Shown here piece by piece: positions 16,896 to 25,998 of a stretch of 64,000 nt of DNA. A program made the position numbers and the translations under genes. The notes under the pieces were generated by a model. It was not told where the DNA came from. It saw only the letters and a list, made by a program, of their open reading frames with translations, and did not search any database. How positions within the stretch are numbered: the first letter of the stretch is position 1; the number at the start of each line of letters is the position of its first letter. Origin of the DNA: an uncultured Opitutia bacterium (lineage in GTDB: Bacteria > Verrucomicrobiota > Verrucomicrobiia > Opitutales > UBA953); NCBI GenBank assembly GCA_903840355.1, contig CAIMFJ010000008.1:225164-289163 (forward strand). Direction: 5' to 3'.

Positions 16896-19217
16896 TTAGC
16901 GAGTGGCGGGGGTGGATGGTTTCGCGGGTGTTAAAGCTGCCGTGACGGCGACTTCCACGGCGAGATTTCGAATATGGAAATGATCTTTCCGGAATTGCTC
17001 GGTTAATTGATTCAGGGTTTCCGGCGCATAAGCAGCGGGGGGCTGCTTAACCATCGCTTGGAATAAGTTGCGCACAAAACCCGCTTGGCCGGCTTGGCTT
17101 TCCGCCGCATGCATCGCCACATCACGGGCACCAGCCAACTTCAACACGGTACCATCCGCGGCCGTGTATTCGGCCACATCATTCACGGGCTTATTATTAT
17201 CCATCGCCCGCACGCGCCCCACCGCATCAAAGCGTTCAAAGCTAAAGCCGAGCGGGTTAATCGTGACGTGACAGGCCATACACGCTGGCTTGGCCGTGAG
17301 TTCCGATACTTTCTCCCGCATGGTAAACGAGGGGTCAAATTTGTCGTCCATGAACGCAATCGCCATGGGCGGCGGTTTCAACATACGGCCTAAAATATTC
17401 CGCGTGACGAAAACACCGCGGTGAATCGGCGAGGTGGACTTGGTGTACGAAAAGGACGCCAAGACATAGGGGTGGGTTAAAACACCCGCCCGCATGTCGG
17501 CATCCATCTGCACGGGACGATAGCCCTGCCCTTCCGGGAGTTTTTGGCCGTAAAAAGCGGCCAAGCGATCGTTCATCAGAATGTTCTTATTTAATAATAA
17601 GTCGCGGTAGTCGGACGTCTCCGACCACACCACGCGTTCGGTAAACAAATCCAATGAGGTGCGTAAGTCCATGACCACGCCTTGATCGAAACCAGGATAG
17701 GTAATGGGATCCTTCGCAATTTCCGCTCCTTCTTCGACGTGTAACCAGTGATGCAAGAAATCGCGGAGCTTCGACTTGGCCCGAGGATCCTTTAACATAC
17801 GTTGGGCCTGCACACGCACTTGTTCCACAGTTTTCAACTTGCCCTGGGCGGCAGCCTGCAAGAGCGGCTCATCTGGTAAAGAGTCCCAAAGCGATAACGC
17901 CAGGCGACTCGCCACCGCATAGTCATCTTGCGGCCCCGTGCCGGGGTATAAGAAGTAAGGTGAAGAGAGCGTGCGGATGAGGGCGCGCTTCACGGAAACT
18001 TCGGGAGGCAAGTCTTCCTTAAATAAACTCGCGATACTTTGCTTCTGTTCTTCCGAGAGCGGACGACGAAAAGCGAGCTGTGCCAAACGCTGCGAGAAGG
18101 CTTTTAATTTGGCAGCTTTATCGGGAGCCGTGGGACTCGTGCCTGCATACTCATAAAGACGCGGGCCCAGCAAAGCCGCGGCTTGTAAAGCCCCTTTGGC
18201 GACCGCTTCGGTCCACTCGCGCGAAACGGTGATGCCACGCTCATACCCCATGCTGGCATCATCGGGAGGCAACGCGACCGAGAGAACCTCTACCGGCGAG
18301 GCATATTGCGGCGAAAGGTTTTCAGCAGGAATCACGGTCCAAGCTCCACCTGGTGGACGCCACTCGAGCTTCACCGCGGCGGTCTTATCTTTGAACTTAA
18401 AAAATTCGATTTTTAGCGGATAGGTACGACCGCCTAAAAGGAAGACTTGAGCCTCACCGGTGCGCACCATCGCTGAACTGACCCATAAATCGATGCAGGC
18501 ATTCTTCTCACTACCGTTCGAGGGAGGATTCACATACAGACGCACACCGTTCGGACTCGTGATACGGAAATCGTAATCACCGGTATCAGGCACGAGCAAC
18601 GAACCGCTCCAATTAATTTTAAACTGTTCGGCATTCTTACCTTGGGGCAAAGGACCTGCTCCAAAATCAAAATTAACTACCGAGTCCACATGCTCCATTA
18701 ACTTAGCTTCACCCTTATCCTTACCCAAGGATTCACGATACACGCCCAACAACCCTCCCGAGGTGGTAGCCCAATTGCTCTTGTGTAAGGCACCTAAAAG
18801 ATCCGTAACCGATTCGCGATACTGCCGTACCGTTAAGTGAGCTAAGTCCAAACGAGGCGGGTGATTACGCGCCCGAGCTTCGGGAGAATAAAAGGCTTGG
18901 TGAATGTAAAGCGACACGGCCTCGCACTCCGCCATCGAAAGCGACTCGGGGTTATCCTCGGGCATCTCCCGAGCCACGTAGCGCGTAAGCGAATGCGGAC
19001 TCTTCTCCCCTAACAACGGCTCATCGGCCTTCCCCGCCACGCCTTGTCCTTGAGGACCATGGCAACGCAGGCATTCCTCGCGATAAACGACTTCGCCGGT
19101 ACGCGGAGCCGCGAGGTTTTTGCGGTAATAACGGTAACCTTGACGATAGCCGACGGCCAAGAGAGCTAACCCCAAAACAGAGGCTAATAAAATTTTTGCA
19201 AACCGAGCAAGGGGCAT
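16896..19217 (-). CDS. Planctomycete-type cytochrome c / PA14 / DUF1592-DUF1588-DUF1585 protein
   Basis: 773-aa exported protein. Order of regions: N-terminal membrane anchor (ILLASVLGLALLAVGY); cytochrome c heme site CLRCH (about residues 49-53); DUF1587-like segment; a PA14 domain (about 165-295, with GSLLVPDTGDYDFRI and VRLYVNPPSNGSEKN); then DUF1595, DUF1592, DUF1588 (MACHVTINPLGFSFERFDAVG, a second CxxCH) and DUF1585 at the C-terminus. It is the upstream partner of the DUF1552 gene. PA14 domains bind carbohydrates, so a membrane-anchored sugar-binding redox protein is likely. Partner and substrate are unknown. Confidence 0.88.
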   Translation of the reverse strand: MPLARFAKILLASVLGLALLAVGYRQGYRYYRKNLAAPRTGEVVYREECLRCHGPQGQGVAGKADEPLLGEKSPHSLTRYVAREMPEDNPESLSMAECEAVSLYIHQAFYSPEARARNHPPRLDLAHLTVRQYRESVTDLLGALHKSNWATTSGGLLGVYRESLGKDKGEAKLMEHVDSVVNFDFGAGPLPQGKNAEQFKINWSGSLLVPDTGDYDFRITSPNGVRLYVNPPSNGSEKNACIDLWVSSAMVRTGEAQVFLLGGRTYPLKIEFFKFKDKTAAVKLEWRPPGGAWTVIPAENLSPQYASPVEVLSVALPPDDASMGYERGITVSREWTEAVAKGALQAAALLGPRLYEYAGTSPTAPDKAAKLKAFSQRLAQLAFRRPLSEEQKQSIASLFKEDLPPEVSVKRALIRTLSSPYFLYPGTGPQDDYAVASRLALSLWDSLPDEPLLQAAAQGKLKTVEQVRVQAQRMLKDPRAKSKLRDFLHHWLHVEEGAEIAKDPITYPGFDQGVVMDLRTSLDLFTERVVWSETSDYRDLLLNKNILMNDRLAAFYGQKLPEGQGYRPVQMDADMRAGVLTHPYVLASFSYTKSTSPIHRGVFVTRNILGRMLKPPPMAIAFMDDKFDPSFTMREKVSELTAKPACMACHVTINPLGFSFERFDAVGRVRAMDNNKPVNDVAEYTAADGTVLKLAGARDVAMHAAESQAGQAGFVRNLFQAMVKQPPAAYAPETLNQLTEQFRKDHFHIRNLAVEVAVTAALTPAKPSTPATR

Positions 19218-19296
19218 AACATCCTTTGGACATAAAGCCCTGAACTTTAGTTCCCAAAATCCGCCCTGTGATTCAGGTTTTTTGCTTAATTTTAGC

Positions 19297-19977
19297 CTAA
19301 ATCAAACCGTTCTCCCCAAAACTAAACCAACCCTTACTCAGGGGGTCGCATTCGGGCCGACCGATGATGACATGATCGACCAAATTAATTCCCAGTAAGT
19401 TGCCGGCTTCCATCAACTGCCTAGTAACTTTTCGGTCCGCCTCACTCGGCATCGGGTCGCCACTAGGATGGTTGTGAACCGCGATGACCCCGCAAGCTGC
19501 ATGGCGGAGGGGATTCCGAAAAACTTCCCGGGCATGCATCATCGCACTCGTCGCGGTCCCAGAACTAATTTCCTGCAGGGCCAACAAACGATGCCTCCGG
19601 TTCAACGACAGCACCCAACACTTCTCCACTGCTAAGCCGGTAGCCAAGGGCTCTAGCCGCTGCCAAACCTTCTCAGGCGAATCAATTTTCGCCTCGGCCA
19701 TGAATGCCTGTTCCCGCAAGCGCCGGGCAAACTCCACGGTGGCCATTAACTCCATCGCCTTCGCTGGACCCAAACCATGCACTTGTTGAAAGTCGTGCAC
19801 CTCCCACCCGCTCAAAGCCCGCAAGCCTCCCGCCATTTTTAACAGCTCGTTTGCGACCACCTGCACCGGAGCCCCCTTCGTCCCCGAACCAATCAGGAGT
19901 TCCATGAGCTCCAAATCCGACAATACCCTTGGGCCTAATCGAGTTAAGCGTTCCCGCGGACGGTCATGACTTTGCAT
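19297..19977 (-). CDS. radC: RadC-family JAB/MPN protein
   Basis: 226-aa RadC: helix-hairpin-helix region in the first 75 residues (VHGLGPAKAMEL) and a C-terminal JAMM metalloprotease-like domain with VIAVHNHPSGDPMPSEAD (His, His, Asp ligands) and LVDHVIIG. Despite the name, a role in DNA repair is doubtful in the family. A perfect inverted repeat (ATGACTT-N6-AAGTCAT, 19966-19985) straddles the ATG at 19977. It is 57 bp downstream of the carbonic anhydrase stop on the same strand. Confidence 0.93.
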   Translation of the reverse strand: MQSHDRPRERLTRLGPRVLSDLELMELLIGSGTKGAPVQVVANELLKMAGGLRALSGWEVHDFQQVHGLGPAKAMELMATVEFARRLREQAFMAEAKIDSPEKVWQRLEPLATGLAVEKCWVLSLNRRHRLLALQEISSGTATSAMMHAREVFRNPLRHAACGVIAVHNHPSGDPMPSEADRKVTRQLMEAGNLLGINLVDHVIIGRPECDPLSKGWFSFGENGLI

Positions 19978-19993
19978 GAAGTCATATGATTTT

Positions 19994-20007
19994 CTAGGCC
20001 GGCCTAG
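19994..20007. promoter_or_regulatory. Perfect 14-bp palindrome between can and radC
   Basis: CTAGGCCGGCCTAG is fully self-complementary. Next to it is AAGTGCGTTTGCACTT, a second small hairpin (about 20006-20021). Together they may terminate the carbonic anhydrase transcript or bind a regulator; there is no long T-tract. Confidence 0.4.
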
Positions 20008-20034
20008 TGCAAACGCACTTAAAACTTAGATAAA

Positions 20035-20685
20035 CTACTTAGCGGCGCGGTAACGAGCAATGGCTTTACCATAAGCAGGCGTGATCTCCTCCTGCGCCCG
20101 AATATTCATGCCCAAGTCCTTCAAGAGCCCATCGCGTAAACCATAAATCCAACCGTGAATCGCCAAGGGCTGCTTCCGCGTCCACGCGTCTTGCACCACG
20201 GTCGTGTGACACACATTCAAGGCCTGCTCGATGACATTAATCTCACACAGGGTGTCCAATTTCATGGGCTTTAACACGGATTCGACGGCTAAAGCGTGCT
20301 TGAGGTGGACATCGCTGACGTGACGCAACCAGTTATCAACTAAACCCACCTTGCGATGCTCCATCGAGGCTTGCACGCCCCCACAACCATAGTGACCGCA
20401 GACAATGACGTGCTCCACTTTCAAGACGTCGATGGCGTACTGCAAGACCGAGAGACAGTTTAAATCGCTGTGGACAACGAGGTTGGCGACGTTGCGGTGC
20501 ACGAACAACTCGCCAGGCAATAAGCCAACAATCTCGTTCGCGGGAACCCGACTATCCGAACATCCAATCCATAAATACCGCGGAGATTGTTGCTTCGAAA
20601 GTGTGACGAAAAAATCTGGACTTTCTTTATGAACAGCTTCCGACCAGGCTTTGTTTTGGGCGAAAAGGTTTTCGAGATTATCCAT
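20035..20685 (-). CDS. can: Beta-class carbonic anhydrase
   Basis: 216-aa beta carbonic anhydrase, normal length. Zinc ligands: Cys and Asp in WIGCSDSRVP, then His and Cys in CGHYGCGGV. It interconverts CO2 and bicarbonate in the cytoplasm. I start it at 20685 (MDNLENLFAQNKAW) because the family begins there; an in-frame codon at 20745 would add 20 unconserved residues. It is divergent from the DUF486 gene. Confidence 0.95.
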   Translation of the reverse strand: MDNLENLFAQNKAWSEAVHKESPDFFVTLSKQQSPRYLWIGCSDSRVPANEIVGLLPGELFVHRNVANLVVHSDLNCLSVLQYAIDVLKVEHVIVCGHYGCGGVQASMEHRKVGLVDNWLRHVSDVHLKHALAVESVLKPMKLDTLCEINVIEQALNVCHTTVVQDAWTRKQPLAIHGWIYGLRDGLLKDLGMNIRAQEEITPAYGKAIARYRAAK

Positions 20686-20833
20686 TGCTCTGGCAGACTT
20701 CGCAGGAGGGGGGCTTTCGCAACTCAAATAAAAAGCCCCGACCACACCCCGGCTTTACTCCGGCAACTTGCGTCGTTCTGCCAGCCACTCGACGAAGGCT
20801 TGCACCACCACCGCAAAAAAACTTAATCCCCTT

Positions 20834-21202
20834 ATGCCTTCGATCCCCCTGCGCTCCCTCGAAGCCACCCTTGGTTTAATCCTTATTTCGAATATTTTTA
20901 TGACGTTTGCGTGGTATAGCCACCTCCGGACGCTCAATGATCAGTCTTGGTGGGTGGCCGCCTTAGTGAGCTGGAGTATCGCTCTCGCTGAATACCTACT
21001 ACTCATCCCCGCCATCCGCTTAGGGAGCGCTCAAGGCATCACGACCGCCCAATTAAAGATTATTCAAGAAGTCGTCTCCTTGGTCGTTTTCGTCCCTTTT
21101 ATGATGCTTTTCCTGGGGGAAAAGTGGCGTTGGGACTACCTTTGGGCCTTTTTCTGCATTTTAGGGGCGGTTTTCTTCGTTTTCCGTTCGAACCGCTCTT
21201 GA
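20834..21202 (+). CDS. DUF486 small membrane protein
   Basis: 122-aa protein with four hydrophobic segments, DUF486/DMT-like: LILISNIFMTFAWYSHL, ALVSWSIALAEYLLLIPAIRLG, IIQEVVSLVVFVPFMMLFLGEKW, FFCILGAVFFVF. The start at 20834 is chosen because conserved sequence begins at MPSIPLRS; an upstream start would add a polar 22-residue extension. Function of the family is unknown; small multidrug-resistance-like topology is suggestive only. A promoter for the next gene begins inside its stop codon. Confidence 0.85.
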   Translation: MPSIPLRSLEATLGLILISNIFMTFAWYSHLRTLNDQSWWVAALVSWSIALAEYLLLIPAIRLGSAQGITTAQLKIIQEVVSLVVFVPFMMLFLGEKWRWDYLWAFFCILGAVFFVFRSNRS

Positions 21203-21227
21203 AACTCTGGCCGAGGTACGGTGTTAT
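21199..21227 (+). promoter_or_regulatory. Promoter of the Ala-rich exported protein
   Basis: TTGAAA (21199-21204), a 17-bp spacer and TGTTAT (21222-21227). The predicted transcription start falls on or next to the ATG at 21234, so the mRNA may be leaderless. The same arrangement recurs at 21854. Confidence 0.5.
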
Positions 21228-21233
21228 AACTGT

Positions 21234-21770
21234 ATGAAGAAGACCCTTACCCTAGCCATGCTCGCCGCTGCCGTGGCTTTTGGTGCCAACAAAAACTCGA
21301 ACCAAAATTCGAGCCAAAGCAAAAACACTGCTAACCAAAACCAGCAGCCCGCAGCCGCAAACGCGAATGGTACGACTTCTGCCGACGGCACGACGTCCAC
21401 TCCTTCCACGAACAAGAAAAAGTCCGCGGACGATAGTGCCAACGCTGGCTCCGATCCCGCCTCGCTCGTCGCTGGCTCCGTCGATGCCGCCACGCAAATC
21501 GCCAACCAAGCCGCTAAAGCAGCCATGGATGAAGCAGCCAAACTCGCCGCCATCGGCAGTGGTAGTTCCGGCGCAGCCCCCCTCCTCGATAAGAAAACCG
21601 TCGACGCTGGCGTAGCCGGTGCGACCGCGGTGACCAAAGAATTAACGAAGGCCCAAAAGGCCAAGAAGACGGCCGATGATTCGGCGAGCACCGATGACAA
21701 TGCCGCCCCGGCTCCCGCTAAGCCCGCCAAAAAGTCCAAAGCCGCCCCGGCTGCCGACGCTAATCAGTAG
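21234..21770 (+). CDS. Low-complexity Ala/Lys/Asn-rich exported protein
   Basis: 178-aa protein with signal peptide MKKTLTLAMLAAAVAFGA, then an Asn/Gln/Ser/Thr-rich stretch (residues 19-65), a helical Ala-rich segment around SVDAATQIANQAAKAAMDEAAKL and a Lys/Ala/Pro tail. I recognise no family. It is not a shadow reading: it has its own promoter, a clear signal peptide and a terminator. It resembles the next gene in design (signal peptide, then low-complexity Ala/Pro/Lys) and shares its promoter. A cell-envelope or periplasmic spacer role is possible but unproven. Confidence 0.75.
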   Translation: MKKTLTLAMLAAAVAFGANKNSNQNSSQSKNTANQNQQPAAANANGTTSADGTTSTPSTNKKKSADDSANAGSDPASLVAGSVDAATQIANQAAKAAMDEAAKLAAIGSGSSGAAPLLDKKTVDAGVAGATAVTKELTKAQKAKKTADDSASTDDNAAPAPAKPAKKSKAAPAADANQ

Positions 21771-21793
21771 TCAAACCGGCTCACATTTCCCTC

Positions 21794-21818
21794 AGGCCCT
21801 GACTTCAGGGCCTTTTTT
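21794..21818 (+). terminator. Intrinsic terminator
   Basis: GGCCCTGA pairs with TCAGGGCC, followed by TTTTTT. It ends the transcript of the Ala-rich protein. Confidence 0.88.
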
Positions 21819-21853
21819 GTGCCTATCCCCTCACCCTGACTCCGCATTTTAAT

Positions 21854-21882
21854 TTACAACTTTGGGAAAAAGGCGGTGTTAT
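21854..21882 (+). promoter_or_regulatory. Twin promoter of the second low-complexity gene
   Basis: TTACAA (21854-21859), 17-bp spacer, TGTTAT (21877-21882), within a shared CGGTGTTATA block. The predicted leader before the ATG at 21897 is only about 8 nt, with no Shine-Dalgarno sequence. Confidence 0.5.
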
Positions 21883-21896
21883 ATCCCTGAACCCTT

Positions 21897-22184
21897 ATGA
21901 AAAACCTCCTAGCCCTCCTCCTGGTTATTGGCTTAGCCCATGCGGCTGACACCGCTCCTGCGGCCCCTGCCACCGACCCTAACGCTCCTGCTGCCCCTGC
22001 CGCTCCAAGCAAAGACGACCCCAGCAAGTCGACCCCTGCTCCCGAGACTGAAAAGAAAAAGGGCAAGAAGAAGAAAAAGAAGAAAGACGATGCTGATCCT
22101 ACCCCTGCTCCCGCAGCTCCAGCTCAAACTCCTACGCCCGCCCCTGCTGCCCCAGCCACCCCTGGTGCTCCTACGGCCCCGTAA
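21897..22184 (+). CDS. Small exported Pro/Ala/Lys low-complexity protein
   Basis: 95-aa protein: signal peptide MKNLLALLLVIGLAHA, then Ala/Pro repeats (TAPAAPATDPNAPAAPAAP), a lysine block (KKKGKKKKKKKDD, about residues 49-61) and a second Ala/Pro block. No family recognised. The Pro/Ala and polylysine make-up would suit an unfolded linker or a nucleic-acid or polyanion binder in the periplasm. It has its own promoter and terminator. An overlapping basic frame in the same stretch is a by-product of the repetitive codons. Confidence 0.7.
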   Translation: MKNLLALLLVIGLAHAADTAPAAPATDPNAPAAPAAPSKDDPSKSTPAPETEKKKGKKKKKKKDDADPTPAPAAPAQTPTPAPAAPATPGAPTAP

Positions 22185-22207
22185 TCACGAGTTAAGTTTT
22201 TAAACTA

Positions 22208-22240
22208 AAAACCCCAAGTGTGCTTCACACTTGGGGTTTT
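22208..22240. terminator. Bidirectional intrinsic terminator
   Basis: Perfect 15-bp stem (AAAACCCCAAGTGTG with its complement) and a CTT loop, A-tract on the left and T-tract on the right. It serves both the small exported protein and the convergent ftsK. Confidence 0.95.
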
Positions 22241-22260
22241 CTTTTGGAGGTCAGTCTCGA

Positions 22261-24849
22261 CTACCGCAAAATCTCGCGCGGGGTCGAACCATTCTCTGGC
22301 CCAACATAACCACGCTCATGCAGGGTATCCATAATCCGGGCCGCCCGATTATAACCTAACTTCAACTTGCGCTGTAGCAGCGAAACCGAGGCGCGTTGGT
22401 TGGTCTTAATAATCTCCCAACTGCGCTCTACGAGGGCGTCTTCATCGTTCTCATCGATATCGCCATCTTCACCTTCCTCGCCCGACGTGGAAGCATTGTC
22501 GACGGCATCCACAAAGTCTTGGGCGATTTCCGGACCACCGTTCTTCTCAAACAAGAAATCTACGATCTTCGAGATTTCACCTTCGCCGATATAGGCACCT
22601 TGGACGCGGCTTAAATTGGCCGAACCAGGAGGGACAAAGAGCATATCACCGCGACCGACTAAAGCCTCCGCACCGCCGCGATCCAGAATGGTGCGTGAGT
22701 CGATTTGCGAAGTGACCTTAAACGCAATCCGCGTGGGAATGTTCGCCTTAATCAAACCAGTAATGACATCCGTCGAAGGGCGCTGGGTAGCCAACACTAA
22801 GTGAATCCCCGCCGCCCGAGCCAACTGCGCTAAGCGCGTCACCGAGACTTCAATGTCTTTAGCCGCAACCATCATAAGGTCGGCCATTTCATCGATGATA
22901 CAAACTAAGTAAGGGAGCTTTTCGGTAGGAACTTTAATCCCATCATCCACGACCGCTTCGGCGGCCGCCTGGGCAGCTTGCTGCTCTTCTGGCGTCAACG
23001 GCAACTCTTCTTGTTTCGGCTTGGCCGACTGGTTGGCGAGCTTTTCGTTAAAGCCGGTGATATTCCGCACCCCACACTTGGCGAAAATCTTATAGCGTTC
23101 ATTCATCTTCCCAATCAACGCCTTCAAGACCGCGGGGACACGCTTGGCGTCCGTCTCAATCGGCAACATTAAGTGCGGCAACTTATTGTAAACCTGCAAC
23201 TCGACCATCTTCGGGTCGACCATGATGAATTGTACATCAGCCGGCGTCCGGCGGTATAAAAGCGATGCGATAAAAGCATTCAAACAGACCGACTTCCCTT
23301 GACCCGTCGAACCGGCAATCAAGCAGTGAGGCATCTTGGCCAAGTCCTGAATCACGGGGCGATTAGTCACACTGTCGACACCCATGATGACCGGGATTTC
23401 CATCTTCTCCGACGACTCCACCCAAGCTTTCGACTCAATGATTTCGCGCAGGAGCACGTCCTTGCGTTCGCGATTGGGAATCTCAATACCCACCGTGCCG
23501 CGACCAGGAACCGGTGCTAAAATGCGCACCGATTCGGCCGAGAGGTTCATGGCGATGTTGTTCGATAAGCCCGCAATCTTCTCCACTCGAATCCCTGGGG
23601 CAGGCTTGATTTCATAACGGGTAATGGATGGACCCTGCTGAATCCCTACATCGACCCCCGCAGCCGCATCCACGGGCACGACTTCGACCTTAAATTGCTT
23701 CAGGGTTTCGATCAATTCGGCTGCCCGTTTCCGGAAATCTTCGGGGGTGCTATCGGAACTTGTTTTAACTTCCGCTAAATAATTGATGGGCGGAAAAACA
23801 TAATCGCCCCGGCGCTTCAATTGCTGCGAGACCGTCGCCCGCTCAATAGCCTCAGGCTTTACGATGACGACTTTCTTGGTGTCACCCTCCGCCTTCGCGG
23901 CCGACTTCTTCTCCGCGACTGGAGCCACGGGTTTTTCTTTCACGGGCTCAACTACTTCCGACTCGACCACTGACTTGGTCTGAGGGGTGATTTGCACGTT
24001 CTTGGGATCCACCGTCGCCACCACCGGCACCGGAATGACTTCGGGCTTAGGCTCTTCTTTTTTAACCTCCGGCTTCGGCAAAGGTGCTACTGGGATAATA
24101 ATCTCTTCCTGCACCGCTTGCTGCTTCTTCTTCAATTCCAAAGCCGCCGCCGCCCGGCGACGTTGTTCTTCCACCTGACGAGCTTGCTGCTCTTTGCGCT
24201 CCGCCCGCCAGGCGCCAAAGCTGTCTCGCAACTCCGCAATCCACGCACTCAACGTGGCTTTAGGATCATCGGCTAAGGCCCCGAGTAAACAGAAGCCATA
24301 CGGGAAAACTAAAATCCAGGGACCGTAATCACCCAACACGGGACGGCAGATGTTATTAAAAATAAAACCACCTAAAATCCCGCCGGGGCCGCGCGGATCA
24401 AAGGCGCCCGCATGCACGACATCCTCGGCCACTCCCATCCCCAGCCAGAGAGATAAAATCGGTGCACCAAAGAAAACGCAGGCCGACATGAGTGCAACCT
24501 TCGTAGGCCAGAGGGTGTGCGCCCGGTGATTCAAAGCGAACCAAGCGGCGGCTAAAATAAACCCGGGGATTAAAAATGCGGCGTAACCAAAAAGACTAAA
24601 GAAACTCACCGCTAAACTTCCCCCCAACGCCCCACAGGGATTATTCTCCAACTTCATCCCCGTCTGGGCTGGGAGGTTGAACTTGGTCTCAATGGACTGG
24701 CGGAACCAAAAGTCGTCACTCGAAGTGTGCGCCGCCATAGCGACCACAAAAAACGCTCCAATGAGCGCGAGTACTAAAGCTAAAATGGGGCGGCTTTCAC
24801 TCGCGGGGCGAGCCAAAGTGGCCGAGCGTTTACGTGCAGGTGCAGGCAT
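22261..24849 (-). CDS. ftsK: DNA translocase FtsK/SpoIIIE
   Basis: 862-aa FtsK. About four membrane spans occupy residues 20-200 (for example ILALVLALIGAFFVVAMAAH). A Glu/Lys/Val-Pro linker follows (about 215-335), then the motor: beta domain with Walker A IAGSTGQGKSV and Walker B LVCIIDEMADLMM, and a C-terminal winged-helix gamma domain (SVSLLQRKLKLGYNRAARIMD) that reads polar KOPS-like sequences. FtsK pumps chromosome termini at the division septum. It is 2 bp downstream of the HAD gene on the same strand, so probably co-transcribed. The start has no Shine-Dalgarno sequence. Confidence 0.96.
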   Translation of the reverse strand: MPAPARKRSATLARPASESRPILALVLALIGAFFVVAMAAHTSSDDFWFRQSIETKFNLPAQTGMKLENNPCGALGGSLAVSFFSLFGYAAFLIPGFILAAAWFALNHRAHTLWPTKVALMSACVFFGAPILSLWLGMGVAEDVVHAGAFDPRGPGGILGGFIFNNICRPVLGDYGPWILVFPYGFCLLGALADDPKATLSAWIAELRDSFGAWRAERKEQQARQVEEQRRRAAAALELKKKQQAVQEEIIIPVAPLPKPEVKKEEPKPEVIPVPVVATVDPKNVQITPQTKSVVESEVVEPVKEKPVAPVAEKKSAAKAEGDTKKVVIVKPEAIERATVSQQLKRRGDYVFPPINYLAEVKTSSDSTPEDFRKRAAELIETLKQFKVEVVPVDAAAGVDVGIQQGPSITRYEIKPAPGIRVEKIAGLSNNIAMNLSAESVRILAPVPGRGTVGIEIPNRERKDVLLREIIESKAWVESSEKMEIPVIMGVDSVTNRPVIQDLAKMPHCLIAGSTGQGKSVCLNAFIASLLYRRTPADVQFIMVDPKMVELQVYNKLPHLMLPIETDAKRVPAVLKALIGKMNERYKIFAKCGVRNITGFNEKLANQSAKPKQEELPLTPEEQQAAQAAAEAVVDDGIKVPTEKLPYLVCIIDEMADLMMVAAKDIEVSVTRLAQLARAAGIHLVLATQRPSTDVITGLIKANIPTRIAFKVTSQIDSRTILDRGGAEALVGRGDMLFVPPGSANLSRVQGAYIGEGEISKIVDFLFEKNGGPEIAQDFVDAVDNASTSGEEGEDGDIDENDEDALVERSWEIIKTNQRASVSLLQRKLKLGYNRAARIMDTLHERGYVGPENGSTPREILR

Positions 24850-24851
24850 GA

Positions 24852-25880
24852 TTATTCACCAAAAAAGGTACCTTGAGAGGGATTGTCTTTTGCAGGATTA
24901 GCCGGGGCGTCGGCATGGATGTGCCGCGGAGGGCGCGTAACACGGGCGGACACGGCCGCCGCACGTTCTTGAGCCAAACGCTCCACCATGCCCGTCAAGG
25001 CGTGCCGAATCCACTTCGGCGTGAACGCCGCCGCAGCGTAATCGCAGGGGCCATAACCATGCACCCGACCTGCTTGCAGCAACGCATCATTCTGGGCAAA
25101 CTCGGCTTCGCTTTCCGGCACATAAACCGCAAAGGCTTTGCCGCCATTCTTGCGCAGGAGCGAGAACACCGGCACATCGCTAGGTCCGTCGGCGATATAA
25201 ATCATATTTTCAAACGGCACGCGGCGATCTTCCATCCGCACCACGGCGTTCACATCAATTTCAGGATTCTTATTTGAGCCTTTGTTAATCTCAAAGAGGA
25301 AGCGGGTCTTAATGGTGTTATCCACCATCGCGGCGACTTGCGTGATTTCCGTGGGTAATTCCAAGGCGAGTTCGTCTTGCTTCGTGAAATGCGGCGGTAA
25401 GGGGTGCTCTAAAAACTCACAGCCGTAAATGCCGTCGCAATGCGGAGCTAAAGCCGTCCCGCGAATCATCTCCGCCAACCCCGTGCTAATGATGTAGTGC
25501 TCGAGGGTGACCTCGAGGTTGTGCTTCTGCCCTAACTCCCGCACGACTTTCTTTAAGCTGGGGAAGAAGTCCGGCAACCCCGGGCAGAGTTGAATATCAG
25601 CCCCTAATTCCCGGAGTTTAGCATTGGTCAGACCCTTCATGTGTCCCGACTTCACATAACTGAGGAGGTGATTCAGGTAGACCGAGTCCTTCGGCGTCCG
25701 AATGCCTTTTCGGGCGTAAAGCGCAGGCAATTGGTTCGTCTCTTTCCAAAATTGCTCTTCATCGACCCCAAAAGCCTTAAAGAGCGGGGTCTGCATATAC
25801 CCCGGGCACAGGGTTTTATCAAAATCCCAGACACAAGAGAGGACATGGGTGGCTCGCAGAGCGGGTTCCTTAGGCTGCAT
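24852..25880 (-). CDS. HAD-superfamily hydrolase
   Basis: 342-aa protein with haloacid-dehalogenase motifs: motif I CVWDFDKTLCPG (two aspartates), motif II IISTGLAEM and motif IV YIADGPSDVPVF. A long cap region lies between. The C-terminal 50 residues are disordered-looking. I choose the ATG at 25880; a TTG two codons upstream is the alternative. It is probably a phosphatase, substrate unknown. It lies 2 bp before ftsK; whether that is functional or a shared transcript only is not clear. Confidence 0.82.
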   Translation of the reverse strand: MQPKEPALRATHVLSCVWDFDKTLCPGYMQTPLFKAFGVDEEQFWKETNQLPALYARKGIRTPKDSVYLNHLLSYVKSGHMKGLTNAKLRELGADIQLCPGLPDFFPSLKKVVRELGQKHNLEVTLEHYIISTGLAEMIRGTALAPHCDGIYGCEFLEHPLPPHFTKQDELALELPTEITQVAAMVDNTIKTRFLFEINKGSNKNPEIDVNAVVRMEDRRVPFENMIYIADGPSDVPVFSLLRKNGGKAFAVYVPESEAEFAQNDALLQAGRVHGYGPCDYAAAAFTPKWIRHALTGMVERLAQERAAAVSARVTRPPRHIHADAPANPAKDNPSQGTFFGE

Positions 25881-25998
25881 GGTCAAGTTTCGTCAAAAGT
25901 GGATGAAAGGTCGGGCTTGCGATAGGAGTCTACCCGCACTCCATTAAATAAGCAAGGGTCTGCCTTGTCCAAGTCCCGATTCTCTCACTTTCTAAATT

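Noticed and set aside
21224..21739. 171-aa leftward Ala/Ser-rich frame
   Set aside because: Complement of a low-complexity gene that has its own promoter, signal peptide and terminator.
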